From JAIRVZ01 sp031553755 (GTDB taxonomy: Bacteria; Bacteroidota; Bacteroidia; Bacteroidales; Azobacteroidaceae): a stretch of DNA of 64,000 nucleotides. This document shows positions 46,283 through 54,447 of this stretch, piece by piece. Made by a program: the position numbers and the translations under genes. The first letter of the stretch is position 1. Each line of letters starts with the position of its first letter. The notes under the pieces were generated by a model. That model was not told where the DNA came from. It searched no databases and saw only the letters and a list, made by a program, of their open reading frames with translations. The DNA is taken from positions 62,001 through 126,000 of the forward strand of contig JAVBKZ010000034.1 in assembly GCA_031553755.1 (NCBI GenBank), written 5' to 3'.

Positions 46283-47029
46283 ATGGAATCATTAGTAAAC
46301 AGGAGGACAATCAGGCAATATTCCGATAAAGAAATAAGTGATGGATTGTTAAATGAATTGCTCGAAGTAGCTGCCCGGACATCAACTACGGGCAATATGC
46401 AATTGTATAGCGTTGTCGTTACACGAGATGCAGAAATGAAATCCGCTTTATCTCCCGCTCATTTTAATCAGCCAATGTTGAAACAAGCGCCTGTGGTTTT
46501 AACTGTTTGTGCTGATTTTAATCGTTTTAACAAATGGTGCGAACAATGTAAAGCCGTTCCCGGATATGACAATTTCGTGTCGTTTTTTAACGCGGCGATG
46601 GATGCTTTGTTTTTTGCCCAAACATTTTGCGTAGCGGCGGAAGAAAAAGGTATTGGGATTTGTTATTTGGGAACTACGACTTATAATCCGGATAAGATTA
46701 TAGACATTCTTCATCTTCCTAAATTTGTAGTTCCATTAACAACTATAACAATGGGATATCCTGCGGTTGTTCCGCCTCAACCCGATCGTTTACCATTGAA
46801 TTCTTTTGTTCATAAAGAAACATATAAAGATTACACTCCGCAAGACATTGACAATTATTACTCGTTGAAAGAATCTCTTCCTGAAAATCATAGATTTATT
46901 GCGGAAAATAACAAAGAAACGTTGGCACAGGTATTTACTGATGTTCGATATAAGAAAACGGATAATGAATATTTTTCTAAAATATTGTTGGAAACATTAA
47001 AAAAACAAGGTTTTTTCGGTGAAAATTAA
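46283..47029 (+). CDS. Nitroreductase family protein (NfsA-like FMN oxidoreductase)
   Basis: 248 residues from an ATG at 46283. The N-terminal RRTIRQYSDKEISD and AARTSTTGNMQLYSVVVTRD are FMN-binding motifs. The central GIGICYLGTTTYN and the later TTITMGYPAVVPPQPDRLPL fit the NADPH-dependent, NfsA-like subgroup. It probably reduces nitro compounds or quinones in the cytoplasm with FMN and NAD(P)H. Short gap after the Rpn gene suggests co-transcription; the functional link is unclear. Confidence 0.92.
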   Translation: MESLVNRRTIRQYSDKEISDGLLNELLEVAARTSTTGNMQLYSVVVTRDAEMKSALSPAHFNQPMLKQAPVVLTVCADFNRFNKWCEQCKAVPGYDNFVSFFNAAMDALFFAQTFCVAAEEKGIGICYLGTTTYNPDKIIDILHLPKFVVPLTTITMGYPAVVPPQPDRLPLNSFVHKETYKDYTPQDIDNYYSLKESLPENHRFIAENNKETLAQVFTDVRYKKTDNEYFSKILLETLKKQGFFGEN

Positions 47030-47030
47030 A

Positions 47031-47038
47031 TACCTTTG
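47031..47038 (+). promoter_or_regulatory. -7 box of the penicillin-binding protein gene
   Basis: TACCTTTG, an exact TAnnTTTG match, begins 2 bp after the nitroreductase stop codon and 44 bp before the next ATG. The -33 side is weak. Confidence 0.6.
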
Positions 47039-47074
47039 CAGTTCTTTTAAATAAGTTTTCAACTAAATTGTAGA

Positions 47075-49456
47075 ATGAACAAAAAGTCAAAAAAAAACAG
47101 ATTTAATTCAAAAAAAGTTGTCAAATGGTTTTGGGTTTTATTCTGTTCGGTAATCTTAGTCACTTTCTTTATATTCTTCCTTATATATCAAGGCTACATA
47201 GGATATATGCCTCCTGTTGAAGATTTGGAAAATCCTATAGATAAATATGCTTCCCAAGTTATTTCGGCAGATGGTAAACTGTTAGGTACTTATAGCAGGG
47301 AAAGAGAAAACCGGATTTATGTGAGTTATGACGACCTTTCTCCGGCTTTGGTAAATGCCTTAATCGCAACGGAAGATGAGCGTTTTACTCAACATTCCGG
47401 AATTGATTTCTACGCGTTAGTGCGGGCTTTTGTGAAAACCGGATTGATGAGGCAAAAGAGCGCGGGAGGCGGAAGTACGATCACTCAACAATTGGCAAAG
47501 CAGTTGTTTTCTCCCAAAGCTGAAGATTTATCGGAAAGATTATTGCAAAAACCAATAGAATGGGTGATTTCCGTACAATTGGAACGTTTTTATACCAAAG
47601 AAGAAATTATTAATCTTTATCTGAATAAGTTTGATTTTTTGCATAACGCCGTCGGAATACAATCGGCGGCATGGGTTTATTTCGGGAAAACACCTAAAAC
47701 GTTATCGACCGAAGAAGCCGCTACTTTGATAGGTATGTGTAAAAATCCGGCTTATTTTAATCCGGTAAAAAGAAATGAGTTAACAAAAGGACGCCGTAAT
47801 GTGGTGCTTGAATTGATGTGTAAAAACGGCTATATAACGGAAACTGAAAAAGAATCTTCGCAAAAAAAGCCTTTAATCCTCAAATTTAATAAAGCTGATC
47901 ATAAAGAAGGTTTGGCACCTTATTTTCGCGAATATCTCAGGATGGTGTTGACAGCCAAAGAACCTAAAAGAAGTGATTATCCCGATTATATGGCGCAACG
48001 TTTTTCTGACGATTCATTGGCGTGGGCTACGAATCCATTATATGGTTGGTGTAATAAAAATAAAAAGTCGAACGGGGAGAACTATAGTCTTGGTGTAGAT
48101 GGATTGAAAATTTACGCGACAGTAGATTCCCGCATGCAGACTTATGCCGAAGCCGCGATGAGAGAACATATTGGACTTGATTTGCAAGAAAAGTTTTTTG
48201 CCGAAAAAAAAGGACGGGCATATGCGCCTTTTTCCAGTTCGATAAAAGCGGCAGACAGAGAAAAGATATTGGAAAGGGCGATGAAACAATCCGATCGTTA
48301 CCGGTTTTTGAAAAAGGAAGGCTATAGTGACGAAAAAATCAAAGCGAATTTCAATAAAAAGACAGAAATGACTGTATTTTCATGGTATGGTTCGAAAGAT
48401 ACGATAATGACCCCGTTGGATTCGATTAAATACATGAAAACGTTCCTTCGTTCGGGCATGATGTCGATGGATGCTCGTACAGGCGCGGTAAAAGCCTATG
48501 TCGGAGGTGTTAATTTTCAGTATTTCCAATATGATATGGTAAGTATGGGGCGTAGACAAATCGGTTCTACAGTAAAACCCTACTTATATTCATTGGCTAT
48601 GGAAGAAGGAATGACGCCTTGTGATGAAATTCTTCATGTCGAACAACACCTGGAAGCAGGGCCCGGACAACCTTTATATACGCCTCGTAATCCGAGTGCT
48701 AATAAAAGATACGGAGAAATGGTTTCTATCAGGTGGGGACTCCAAAATTCGGATAACTGGGTGACTGCCAACTTGATGGGGCTTTTTGGCCCGAGTTCGT
48801 TTGTTCGTTTGTTGCATTCATTCGGAATTAAAGGATACATCGATCCTGTTCCTTCATTATGTTTAGGACCATGTGATATTTCGATCGCGGAAATGGTAAG
48901 TGGATATTCCGCTTTTGCTAATAGAGGAATACGTATAGATCCGGTTTATGTGACGCGTATTGAAGATGCTTATGGAAATACAATCGCGACTTTCAGTCCG
49001 CAAATGCATGAAGTTTTAAGTGAAAAAACTTCTTTTAAAATGTTAGATATGTTGAGAGCCGTAATAGATGGAGGAACAGGTTCCCGTTTACGTTTTAAAT
49101 ATGGGATCAATGCTCCTCTCGGAGGTAAAACAGGAACTACACAAAACAATTCGGATGGATGGTTCATGTCTTTTACTCCTTCATTAGTAAGTGGAGTATG
49201 GGTTGGAGGAGAAGACCGTTCTATACATTTTGATTATATGAGTAACGGACAAGCGGCGAGTACGGCTTTGCCTGTTTTTGCAAAATATATGCAAAAAGTG
49301 TATGCGGATACATCGTTAGGATATTCTCAAACAGAATCGTTTGAGGTTCCGCAGGAGTATCGGAATACATGTGGAGGCGCTGTTATTGGTAACGAAAGAG
49401 GCGAGGACAGAAGCATGCAATTTAATTCCCAGGGAATAGATGAGGCATTTGAATAG
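47075..49456 (+). CDS. Penicillin-binding protein 1A (bifunctional peptidoglycan synthase)
   Basis: 793 residues from an ATG at 47075. One membrane helix at ~21-42. The GT51 transglycosylase at ~60-245 has ATEDERFTQHSGIDFYALVR with the catalytic Glu near 99 and GGGSTITQQLAKQLF. The transpeptidase at ~430-760 has the Ser in GSTVKPYLY (~496), the SDN motif in NSDNWVTANL and the KTG motif in GGKTGTTQNN (~685). It polymerises and cross-links peptidoglycan in the periplasm. All catalytic motifs are intact. The gene symbol (ponA/mrcA) is not fixed in this group, so none is given. Confidence 0.95.
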   Translation: MNKKSKKNRFNSKKVVKWFWVLFCSVILVTFFIFFLIYQGYIGYMPPVEDLENPIDKYASQVISADGKLLGTYSRERENRIYVSYDDLSPALVNALIATEDERFTQHSGIDFYALVRAFVKTGLMRQKSAGGGSTITQQLAKQLFSPKAEDLSERLLQKPIEWVISVQLERFYTKEEIINLYLNKFDFLHNAVGIQSAAWVYFGKTPKTLSTEEAATLIGMCKNPAYFNPVKRNELTKGRRNVVLELMCKNGYITETEKESSQKKPLILKFNKADHKEGLAPYFREYLRMVLTAKEPKRSDYPDYMAQRFSDDSLAWATNPLYGWCNKNKKSNGENYSLGVDGLKIYATVDSRMQTYAEAAMREHIGLDLQEKFFAEKKGRAYAPFSSSIKAADREKILERAMKQSDRYRFLKKEGYSDEKIKANFNKKTEMTVFSWYGSKDTIMTPLDSIKYMKTFLRSGMMSMDARTGAVKAYVGGVNFQYFQYDMVSMGRRQIGSTVKPYLYSLAMEEGMTPCDEILHVEQHLEAGPGQPLYTPRNPSANKRYGEMVSIRWGLQNSDNWVTANLMGLFGPSSFVRLLHSFGIKGYIDPVPSLCLGPCDISIAEMVSGYSAFANRGIRIDPVYVTRIEDAYGNTIATFSPQMHEVLSEKTSFKMLDMLRAVIDGGTGSRLRFKYGINAPLGGKTGTTQNNSDGWFMSFTPSLVSGVWVGGEDRSIHFDYMSNGQAASTALPVFAKYMQKVYADTSLGYSQTESFEVPQEYRNTCGGAVIGNERGEDRSMQFNSQGIDEAFE

Positions 49457-49480
49457 GACTATTGAAAAATAAAAAAATAT

Positions 49481-49511
49481 TTTGCAGGATTTCAAAAAGA
49501 TTATACCTTTG
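49481..49511 (+). promoter_or_regulatory. Promoter of the tRNA cluster
   Basis: TTTG (49481-49484), a 19-bp spacer and TACCTTTG (49504-49511) form a perfect consensus promoter, with a start point about 25 bp before tRNA-Gly. Confidence 0.8.
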
Positions 49512-49546
49512 TGCCTGCAATTGCGAAAGTGCCTGTAATTGCGAAA
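49511..49546. repeat. Tandem 18-bp duplication reaching into tRNA-Gly
   Basis: GTGCCTGCAATTGCGAAA (49511-49528) and GTGCCTGTAATTGCGAAA (49529-49546) are adjacent and differ at one base. The second copy includes the first six bases of tRNA-Gly. Confidence 0.75.
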
Positions 49547-49613
49547 GTAGCTCAGTTGGTAGAGCATAACCTTGCCCAGGTTAGGGTCGCGGGTTCGAGT
49601 CCCGTCTTTCGCT
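49541..49613 (+). tRNA. tRNA-Gly (anticodon GCC)
   Basis: The acceptor GCGAAAG (49541-49547) pairs with CTTTCGC (49606-49612). The anticodon loop TTGCCCA gives GCC, and the T arm GCGGGTTCGAGTCCCGT is canonical. CCA is not encoded. Confidence 0.96.
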
Positions 49614-49629
49614 CATAAAATTAAAGTAT

Positions 49630-49686
49630 AAGAGTGAAGAACTAAGGATTTTTATGCGCAAGTTTAATTCTTAATTCTTCACTCTT
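49630..49686. repeat. Inverted repeat between tRNA-Gly and the first tRNA-Leu
   Basis: AAGAGTGAAGAACTAAG (49630-49646) faces CTTAATTCTTCACTCTT (49670-49686), with one mismatch over 17 bp. It resembles a small repeat element and may serve as a processing hairpin. Confidence 0.55.
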
Positions 49687-49696
49687 AATTGATTAA

Positions 49697-49780
49697 GCCC
49701 GGATGGCGGAATTGGTAGACGCGCTAGTTTCAGGGACTAGTGTCCGCAAGGATGTGCAGGTTCGAGCCCTGTTCCGGGTA
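49697..49780 (+). tRNA. tRNA-Leu (anticodon CAG)
   Basis: The acceptor GCCCGGA (49697-49703) pairs with TCCGGGT (49773-49779), with a G-T first pair. The anticodon stem-loop CTAGTTTCAGGGACTAG gives CAG, and the long variable arm is typical of Leu tRNAs. Confidence 0.96.
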
Positions 49781-49791
49781 CAAAAAAAAGA

Positions 49792-49823
49792 GTTGCGTAA
49801 ATAAATATATTGTATTACTTTTG
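49792..49823 (+). promoter_or_regulatory. Separate promoter for the second tRNA-Leu
   Basis: GTTG (49792-49795), a 20-bp spacer and TACTTTTG (49816-49823) fit the consensus, ~16 bp before the tRNA. Confidence 0.6.
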
Positions 49824-49838
49824 CAACACTTTTATCAA

Positions 49839-49922
49839 GCGCGGGTGGTGGAATTGGTAGACACGCCACTTTGAGGGGGTGGTGCCGGTTACGGTGTGTG
49901 GGTTCAAATCCCGTCCCGCGTA
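49839..49922 (+). tRNA. tRNA-Leu (anticodon GAG)
   Basis: The acceptor GCGCGGG (49839-49845) pairs with CCCGCGT (49915-49921), with a G-T first pair. The anticodon loop TTGAGGG gives GAG, with a long variable arm (TGCCGGTTACGGTG). Confidence 0.96.
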
Positions 49923-49927
49923 CTTTC

Positions 49928-49969
49928 AAAAGCGTTAATAGTTTTATTTTTAAGCTATTGACGCTTTTT
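49928..49969 (+). terminator. Rho-independent terminator of the tRNA cluster
   Basis: AGCGTTAATAG (49931-49941) pairs with CTATTGACGCT (49955-49965) with one G-T pair, flanked by an A-run and T5. Confidence 0.8.
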
Positions 49970-49997
49970 ACATATAAAAAATCCCATATAAAAATTC

Positions 49998-50408
49998 TCA
50001 CTCTTCATCCGGTTTATAAAAACTGATTTCTAAAATTTCTCCTATCTGAAACCGGCTGTTGAGGCTATTAACAACCCGAAACAAACATTTCTCTACTGAT
50101 TTTCTGTTGTCATCATTATTTTGTTCTGTTATTTCTAATAAAGTTGTATTGTTCGGCTGATTAAGGCTTTCTGATAAGTCATTCCAATTATTGAAATGGA
50201 TATATTTTGCAATTGCATCCAACGTATAAAGTCGTGGTGTCTGAACTTCCCCGATAAACCCCAATAACCGTTTGAGTGTATTGGCACTAATGCGATGAGT
50301 GGTATGTTTTTCGATTTCATAAGACAGTTGTACACAATCTGCCGGATAACGTATTTCTTTCCCTATCCTCTTTTCTATCAACTCTTTAATGATTGGAGAT
50401 AACAACAT
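49998..50408 (-). CDS. Conserved-looking protein of unknown function, possible DNA-binding N-terminus
   Basis: 136 residues from an ATG at 50406-50408. I do not recognise a named family. The N-terminal half (IGKEIRYPADCVQLSYEIEK, then THRISANTLKRLLGFIGEV) has the helix pattern of small Bacteroidetes proteins with a repressor-like fold, and PRLYTLDAIAKYIHFNNWND continues it. The C-terminal half is less conserved-looking and ends in an acidic tail (SFYKPDEE). No signal peptide or membrane segment. It is convergent with the tRNA cluster. Confidence 0.65.
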   Translation of the reverse strand: MLLSPIIKELIEKRIGKEIRYPADCVQLSYEIEKHTTHRISANTLKRLLGFIGEVQTPRLYTLDAIAKYIHFNNWNDLSESLNQPNNTTLLEITEQNNDDNRKSVEKCLFRVVNSLNSRFQIGEILEISFYKPDEE

Positions 50409-50569
50409 ACAAATGTTTTAGAATAAAGATAAATCGAACATGGACGAAATGGATGCAATGAATTTAATATTTTAGGAATGAAAGGATTATATTTGCCATC
50501 AAATTATAATATTAAAGCAACAGTTTCCATATTTTAGGGAGTAAAATTCTGTGTATTAGCAAAAAGTTG

Positions 50570-50577
50570 TATATTTG
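50570..50577 (+). promoter_or_regulatory. -7 box upstream of the structured RNA
   Basis: TATATTTG matches TAnnTTTG exactly; TTCT/TCTG lies 18 bp upstream as a weak -33. The predicted start point is near 50584. Confidence 0.6.
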
Positions 50578-50583
50578 CGATGT

Positions 50584-50795
50584 GCTTTCGGGCACACACA
50601 TATTTGTTAAACACGGAAGTGTTAGCTTGATTCTCAGAGTACGAATCTGACAGTTCAATAAAACAGAGAATGAGCATAACTCTCCCATCATATCTTCGTA
50701 TATGGTGTGGGGCTGTTGCTTGTTTGATGTTTGAGGGTTTTGTCAGAACCTGTACTCTTCAAATTAAGTTTACGGCGTCACACTTTCCTTTTTAA
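50584..50795 (+). ncRNA. Structured non-coding RNA, 6S RNA-like candidate
   Basis: A long rod-shaped fold can be drawn by hand. GGAAGTGT (50615-50622) pairs with ACACTTTCC (50780-50788, one bulge). AGAGTAC (50636-50642) pairs with GTACTCT (50752-50758), TCTGACA (50646-50652) with TGTCAGA (50741-50747), and AACAG (50662-50666) with CTGTT (50713-50717). The apical hairpin 50682-50712 has a CTTCGT loop. Asymmetric open regions separate the stems, and the outer stem runs straight into T5. Closing-stem-with-bubble geometry, ~180-nt size and CGGCGTC beside the closing stem recall 6S RNA, which sequesters RNA polymerase in stationary phase. The class assignment is tentative; the fold itself is well supported. 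Together with its promoter it fills most of the 475-bp gap 50409-50883. Confidence 0.55.
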
Positions 50796-50883
50796 ATCAA
50801 TTCTTTTCTTTTGGTGCCTAAGAAAAAGGAGTTCCCGAAAATCCTATATAAAAGAGTAGGAATGTAAGACTCATTATATTACT

Positions 50884-51102
50884 ATGGCAAGTGCAAGAAA
50901 ATTTATTACTCAATGTGATAATTGTAAAAAGTATGTTCATGTCCTTGAATTTCCAATGGGAGTGCCTGGTGGAAAAGAAAGGGAAGAAGCCCGTTGTCCA
51001 AACTGCTCTAATGTTGTTTATGAAGCTATGACTGATGGCTATTTTAATGCAACTATTGTTAGTGAAGATGAATATAACAAAGACAAAAATAGAATTGGTT
51101 GA
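50884..51102 (+). CDS. Small zinc-ribbon-like protein
   Basis: 72 residues from an ATG at 50884. CDNC (11-14) and CPNC (38-41) form a CxxC...CxxC pair (FITQCDNCKKYVHV, then EARCPNCSNVVYEAM), which suggests a single zinc ribbon. No signal peptide. The function is unknown; such ribbons bind nucleic acid or protein. It lies ~95 bp after the structured RNA and 7 bp before the GLUG-repeat gene. Confidence 0.75.
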   Translation: MASARKFITQCDNCKKYVHVLEFPMGVPGGKEREEARCPNCSNVVYEAMTDGYFNATIVSEDEYNKDKNRIG

Positions 51103-51109
51103 ATAAAAA

Positions 51110-52693
51110 ATGAAGCATATTATGAATAAAAACATACTCTTAATAATCCTATGCTTATTAATTTCTATAAGCAGCTTTGCACAAAATTATAGTGGTGGAT
51201 CCGGTACGGAAGGCGACCCATATCTAATTTCCTCCAAAGCGGATATGGAATCATTAGCAACTATTGTAAATGAAGGTAATTCTCATTCAGAAACTTATTT
51301 TTTATTAACAACGGATTTGACAGAAGAGCCTATTACAGTTATTATCGGCAATTCTTTTTATAGTCCATTTAGCGGTGTTTTTGATGGAGGAAATCATAAA
51401 ATAAGCATTGATATAAATATGAAAAATGCTGATTTCCCTTCTCATGTGGGATTATTTGGTACAATTAACAACGCCACTATAAAAAATTTATCTATTAATG
51501 GATATCTTTCAATTATATCTTCATACTGTCCTGGATATGGTGATTGGGGTATAGGAGCAATTTGTGGATATAGCTCATCTTCCAAAATTGAAAATTGCGG
51601 TAATTACAGTGAACTTTCTTTTTCTTTGAATGATAATCTTGAATACGAATATCGCTATTTAGGTGGAATATGTGGATATAGTAAATCGAGTGAAATTAAT
51701 AATTGCTATAACACTGGGAAGGTTTCATTTATTTCAGAAGATGTTGCACATTCATCTCCTGCTTCGTCCAAATCCCTTTCCTATTCCGCTGGAATATGTA
51801 GTAAAATTGAAAACTCGATAATAAACAATAGTTATAATATAGGAGAAATTTTTTCAAGTTCATCTTCTACTGCAAAATCGCTCTCTTTATTAAATAATAT
51901 TTCGGCTTCGTCCAAATCCTATTCAGGAGGAATCTGTACAATAGGAGATGTATCTTCTGTCATCAGAAATTGTTATAATGCAGGAAATGTTTTTTCTTAT
52001 TCTATTGCTAAGCCTCCGACAGAATCTAAGTTAACTACAACTGCGATATCTTATTCTTATTCGGGAGGCATAAACGGAGATGGAAATGTTAAAATTGAGA
52101 ATTGCTATAATGTTGGTGAAATTTTGTCATCATCAATTGCAAATAAAAATACCGGCTCTATAGGTAAATACAAAACAATATCATCATCATATTCAGGAAA
52201 AATAAGCGCATCCTCTTCCACAATAATTGAAAATTGCTATACTTCCCATCTAGCAGAGATCAATGGTGACATTATAAATGAAAATGAAAAAAATGAGGAT
52301 ATTTCTTCTTTTTTATCTAAATTTTGGATTGAAAAAAATTTAGAATGGGATTTCGATGAAATATGGAAAATGTCTAATTTAAACTCCATTAATGAAGGAC
52401 ATCCCATTCTAAAATATCAAGAAGATTTGATTATAAATTCTATTGAATCTTTAATATTTAATAAAGAAAATGATATTACAGTTTATCCAAATCCGGCCAA
52501 ATCCGATTTATATATTTCTTCCTATCAAGCTCTCGAAAAAGTAGAAATCTACAATCAATCAGGAGTTTGTGTTTTGAGTAATGAAAATTTCATTGAGAAA
52601 TTGGATGTTTCACATTTGCCCGATGGATTCTATTTTGCCCGGATTTTCACAAACGGTATTCCGGTAACTAAGAAAATTATTATCAAAAAATAG
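51110..52693 (+). CDS. GLUG-repeat exported protein with T9SS type A sorting domain
   Basis: 527 residues from an ATG at 51110 (a second ATG four codons later, MNKNILLIILCLL, would also do). Signal peptide ends at SFAQ. GTEGDPYLISSKADMESLA is the usual start of GLUG proteins. Five or more repeats of the type GGICGYS...INNCYNTGKV, INNSYNIGEI, IRNCYNAGNV and IENCYNVGEI build a beta-helix, interrupted by Ser-rich insertions (SSSSTAKSLS). The last ~75 residues are a T9SS domain (VYPNPAKSDLYIS, then PDGFYFARIFTN). Predicted surface adhesin or carbohydrate-binding helix. Ser-rich insertions may be flexible or glycosylated. Confidence 0.87.
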   Translation: MKHIMNKNILLIILCLLISISSFAQNYSGGSGTEGDPYLISSKADMESLATIVNEGNSHSETYFLLTTDLTEEPITVIIGNSFYSPFSGVFDGGNHKISIDINMKNADFPSHVGLFGTINNATIKNLSINGYLSIISSYCPGYGDWGIGAICGYSSSSKIENCGNYSELSFSLNDNLEYEYRYLGGICGYSKSSEINNCYNTGKVSFISEDVAHSSPASSKSLSYSAGICSKIENSIINNSYNIGEIFSSSSSTAKSLSLLNNISASSKSYSGGICTIGDVSSVIRNCYNAGNVFSYSIAKPPTESKLTTTAISYSYSGGINGDGNVKIENCYNVGEILSSSIANKNTGSIGKYKTISSSYSGKISASSSTIIENCYTSHLAEINGDIINENEKNEDISSFLSKFWIEKNLEWDFDEIWKMSNLNSINEGHPILKYQEDLIINSIESLIFNKENDITVYPNPAKSDLYISSYQALEKVEIYNQSGVCVLSNENFIEKLDVSHLPDGFYFARIFTNGIPVTKKIIIKK

Positions 52694-52779
52694 CTTGGTA
52701 TAAATTTCAGTTTTTATAGGAAACAACGTTCCTTTAACTATACATAGAATTGGTTTGTAAATAGTTGCGGGATGCGTAC

Positions 52780-52812
52780 AAAAAAAGGAAGAGTTTTGCT
52801 CTTCCTTTTTTT
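52780..52812. terminator. Bidirectional terminator between convergent genes
   Basis: AAAAAAAGGAAGAG (52780-52793) pairs with CTCTTCCTTTTTTT around TTTTG, with an A-run on one side and a T-run on the other, so it works for both the GLUG gene and the acyltransferase gene. Confidence 0.88.
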
Positions 52813-52827
52813 CTTTCCTATCCAAAT

Positions 52828-53955
52828 CTATTTTAGAAATCGTTTTCGTAACCATTCTCTAATAGGGATATCATAAAATTTCATTGAAACATACGCTAAG
52901 ATAATTGCGGAAATCGCGCATAATAAACCAACAGGCCAAGATTGTTCAAGAGTCAAGTTGTTGTTGGTAACCCAAGCCATGTATATGTATATAATCGGAT
53001 AATGGGTGATATAAACCGGATATGAAATATTGCCTAAAAATGTACATATTTTAGATGTTTTCTTTCCCTTTATTTTTCCTCCGGCTCCCAACCATACAAT
53101 CAGAGGGAACATAATAATTATACAAAAACATTCGTATAATCCATTCATCCAAAGATGCTCTGCATTGCCTATGCGTGGAATGGAAAATAAGACTATTAAG
53201 AGAATACTTGCGGAGAGGAAAGCATTTTTTGTATATCGCAATTTTACAGTTCTTGCCAACAAAAGACCTGCGAGAAAAGGAAATGCCAACCGGGTGAAAC
53301 CAATTCTCAATTGTTCCGCGTTAAGAGACCATCCTCCGATAATATCTCCAGTGGGACTTGTCAATTCAAAATGAATGGTAATGCAAGCAGCAATAACAAC
53401 CAATATAGCCAGTATTATTTTAGAAGCTTTCCGTAAAAATAAAGCATAGATAATATTTGCGATATATTCAAAAAATAACGACCAAGCCGGCCCGTTTAGC
53501 GGATGCATTTCATCCCAGCCTCTTATATCCAGATTTTTACCGACAGGAATCAATGTACATCCGATAAGCATAACTAACAACATCTTCCAAACAGGAATTT
53601 CACCGATTCTCTCCCAACCCATACCGGGAGAATCTTGGAAATAAAATAAAGCAGCTCCGATGATTGAACCTATAATAATCATCGGTTGAAGCCGGATAAG
53701 TCTTCGTTTGAAAAAATCTTTGAGTGTCATTTTCCCCCAACGGTCATCATAAGCGTAAGCAACAACATAACCCGAAAGAAGGAAAAAGAAATCAACAGCT
53801 AAATAGCCATGATTGATAAATTGTTTTGAATGATCTCCTTGTGAATGTACTTCGAAAATGTGAAAAAAGACAACGATAATCGCAGCAACTCCACGTAGTC
53901 CATCAAGTATCTCATAATGGGGTTTCGATTCTGCCAAACTAATTGAATGTTTCAT
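52828..53955 (-). CDS. Acyltransferase 3 family membrane protein
   Basis: The ATG at 53955 (MKHSISLAESKPHYEILDGL) starts a 375-residue protein; the frame is open for 54 more codons upstream, but the -7 box at 54004-53997 makes those untranslated. About ten membrane helices. EILDGLRGVAAIIVVFFHI carries the catalytic His (VVFFH), and NHGYLAVDFFFLLSGYVVAY is the second family motif. Members O-acylate sugars in the membrane, such as capsule, O-antigen or exopolysaccharide units. The acceptor is not predictable. Confidence 0.93.
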   Translation of the reverse strand: MKHSISLAESKPHYEILDGLRGVAAIIVVFFHIFEVHSQGDHSKQFINHGYLAVDFFFLLSGYVVAYAYDDRWGKMTLKDFFKRRLIRLQPMIIIGSIIGAALFYFQDSPGMGWERIGEIPVWKMLLVMLIGCTLIPVGKNLDIRGWDEMHPLNGPAWSLFFEYIANIIYALFLRKASKIILAILVVIAACITIHFELTSPTGDIIGGWSLNAEQLRIGFTRLAFPFLAGLLLARTVKLRYTKNAFLSASILLIVLFSIPRIGNAEHLWMNGLYECFCIIIMFPLIVWLGAGGKIKGKKTSKICTFLGNISYPVYITHYPIIYIYMAWVTNNNLTLEQSWPVGLLCAISAIILAYVSMKFYDIPIREWLRKRFLK

Positions 53956-53996
53956 GTATGTAATAAGGATTATTTTAAGTGTTGAATTAAAAAATA

Positions 53997-54004
53997 CAAA
54001 AGTA
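53997..54004 (-). promoter_or_regulatory. -7 box of the acyltransferase gene
   Basis: The minus strand reads TACTTTTG (54004-53997), 42 bp before the ATG at 53955. No strong -33 box. Confidence 0.5.
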
Positions 54005-54084
54005 AAAATATTTGAATTACGTTCTTTCTCTTTTCTTCTTTCATTGGAGAAGTTACAAATATATGAATATTTAAAGCATAAAAA

Positions 54085-54112
54085 ATCCCCGAAGCAACAA
54101 CTCTTCGGGGAT
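54085..54112 (-). terminator. Rho-independent terminator for minus-strand transcription
   Basis: ATCCCCGAAG and CTTCGGGGAT form a perfect 10-bp stem with an 8-nt loop; on the minus strand the stem is followed by T5. It is placed to end a transcript coming from the small gene at 54391. Confidence 0.85.
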
Positions 54113-54244
54113 AACACACTATTTTATTAAACTATGAACTTTGTAAATGGAGAATTGAGAGTGGAAAGTTGAGAATTTTAATATCCTCTAAATATCTTAA
54201 AACAATGAATATCTTAATATCAACCAATATCTATTAATATCTTC

Positions 54245-54391
54245 TTATTGTAGGATTGTAACCAAATTACCCATGAAGTGAGAAACTACTGCGTATCCGA
54301 TAAGTAATGACATAAAAGCGAAAACTTTGATTTGTCCGTTGATTCTTTTTTGATTTTCGTTGTTGCTGTTGTTGTTGATTGTTGCGTTCAT
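54245..54391 (-). CDS. 48-residue single-helix membrane miniprotein
   Basis: A short frame starts at an ATG at 54391 and ends in TAA at 54245. The polar, Asn-rich start MNATINNNSNNENQKRINGQ is followed by a hydrophobic helix that begins IKVFAFMSLLIGYAVVSHF and ends in MGNLVTILQ. I do not recognise a named family. Reality is supported by a consensus -7 box 49 bp upstream and a strong terminator ~130 bp downstream, both on the same strand, and by the contrast between polar N-terminus and membrane helix. Confidence 0.7.
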   Translation of the reverse strand: MNATINNNSNNENQKRINGQIKVFAFMSLLIGYAVVSHFMGNLVTILQ

Positions 54392-54439
54392 GTTGTTTAA
54401 TTTTTAATTGTTGTTTGTGTGTGTTGTTTAATTACAATG

Positions 54440-54447
54440 CAAATGTA
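54440..54447 (-). promoter_or_regulatory. -7 box of the 48-residue miniprotein gene
   Basis: The minus strand reads TACATTTG (54447-54440), with a weak TTTC-like -33 about 17-18 bp upstream. Confidence 0.6.

Noticed and set aside
49693..50001. Open frame of ~100 codons on the minus strand across both tRNA-Leu genes
   Set aside because: It is the antisense translation of two tRNA genes (typical RGTGFEPT-like residues) with no start signals.
53956..54117. N-terminal extension of the acyltransferase
   Set aside because: The extra 54 codons are not hydrophobic-signal-like, overlap a -7 box and a terminator hairpin, and precede the family's normal start.
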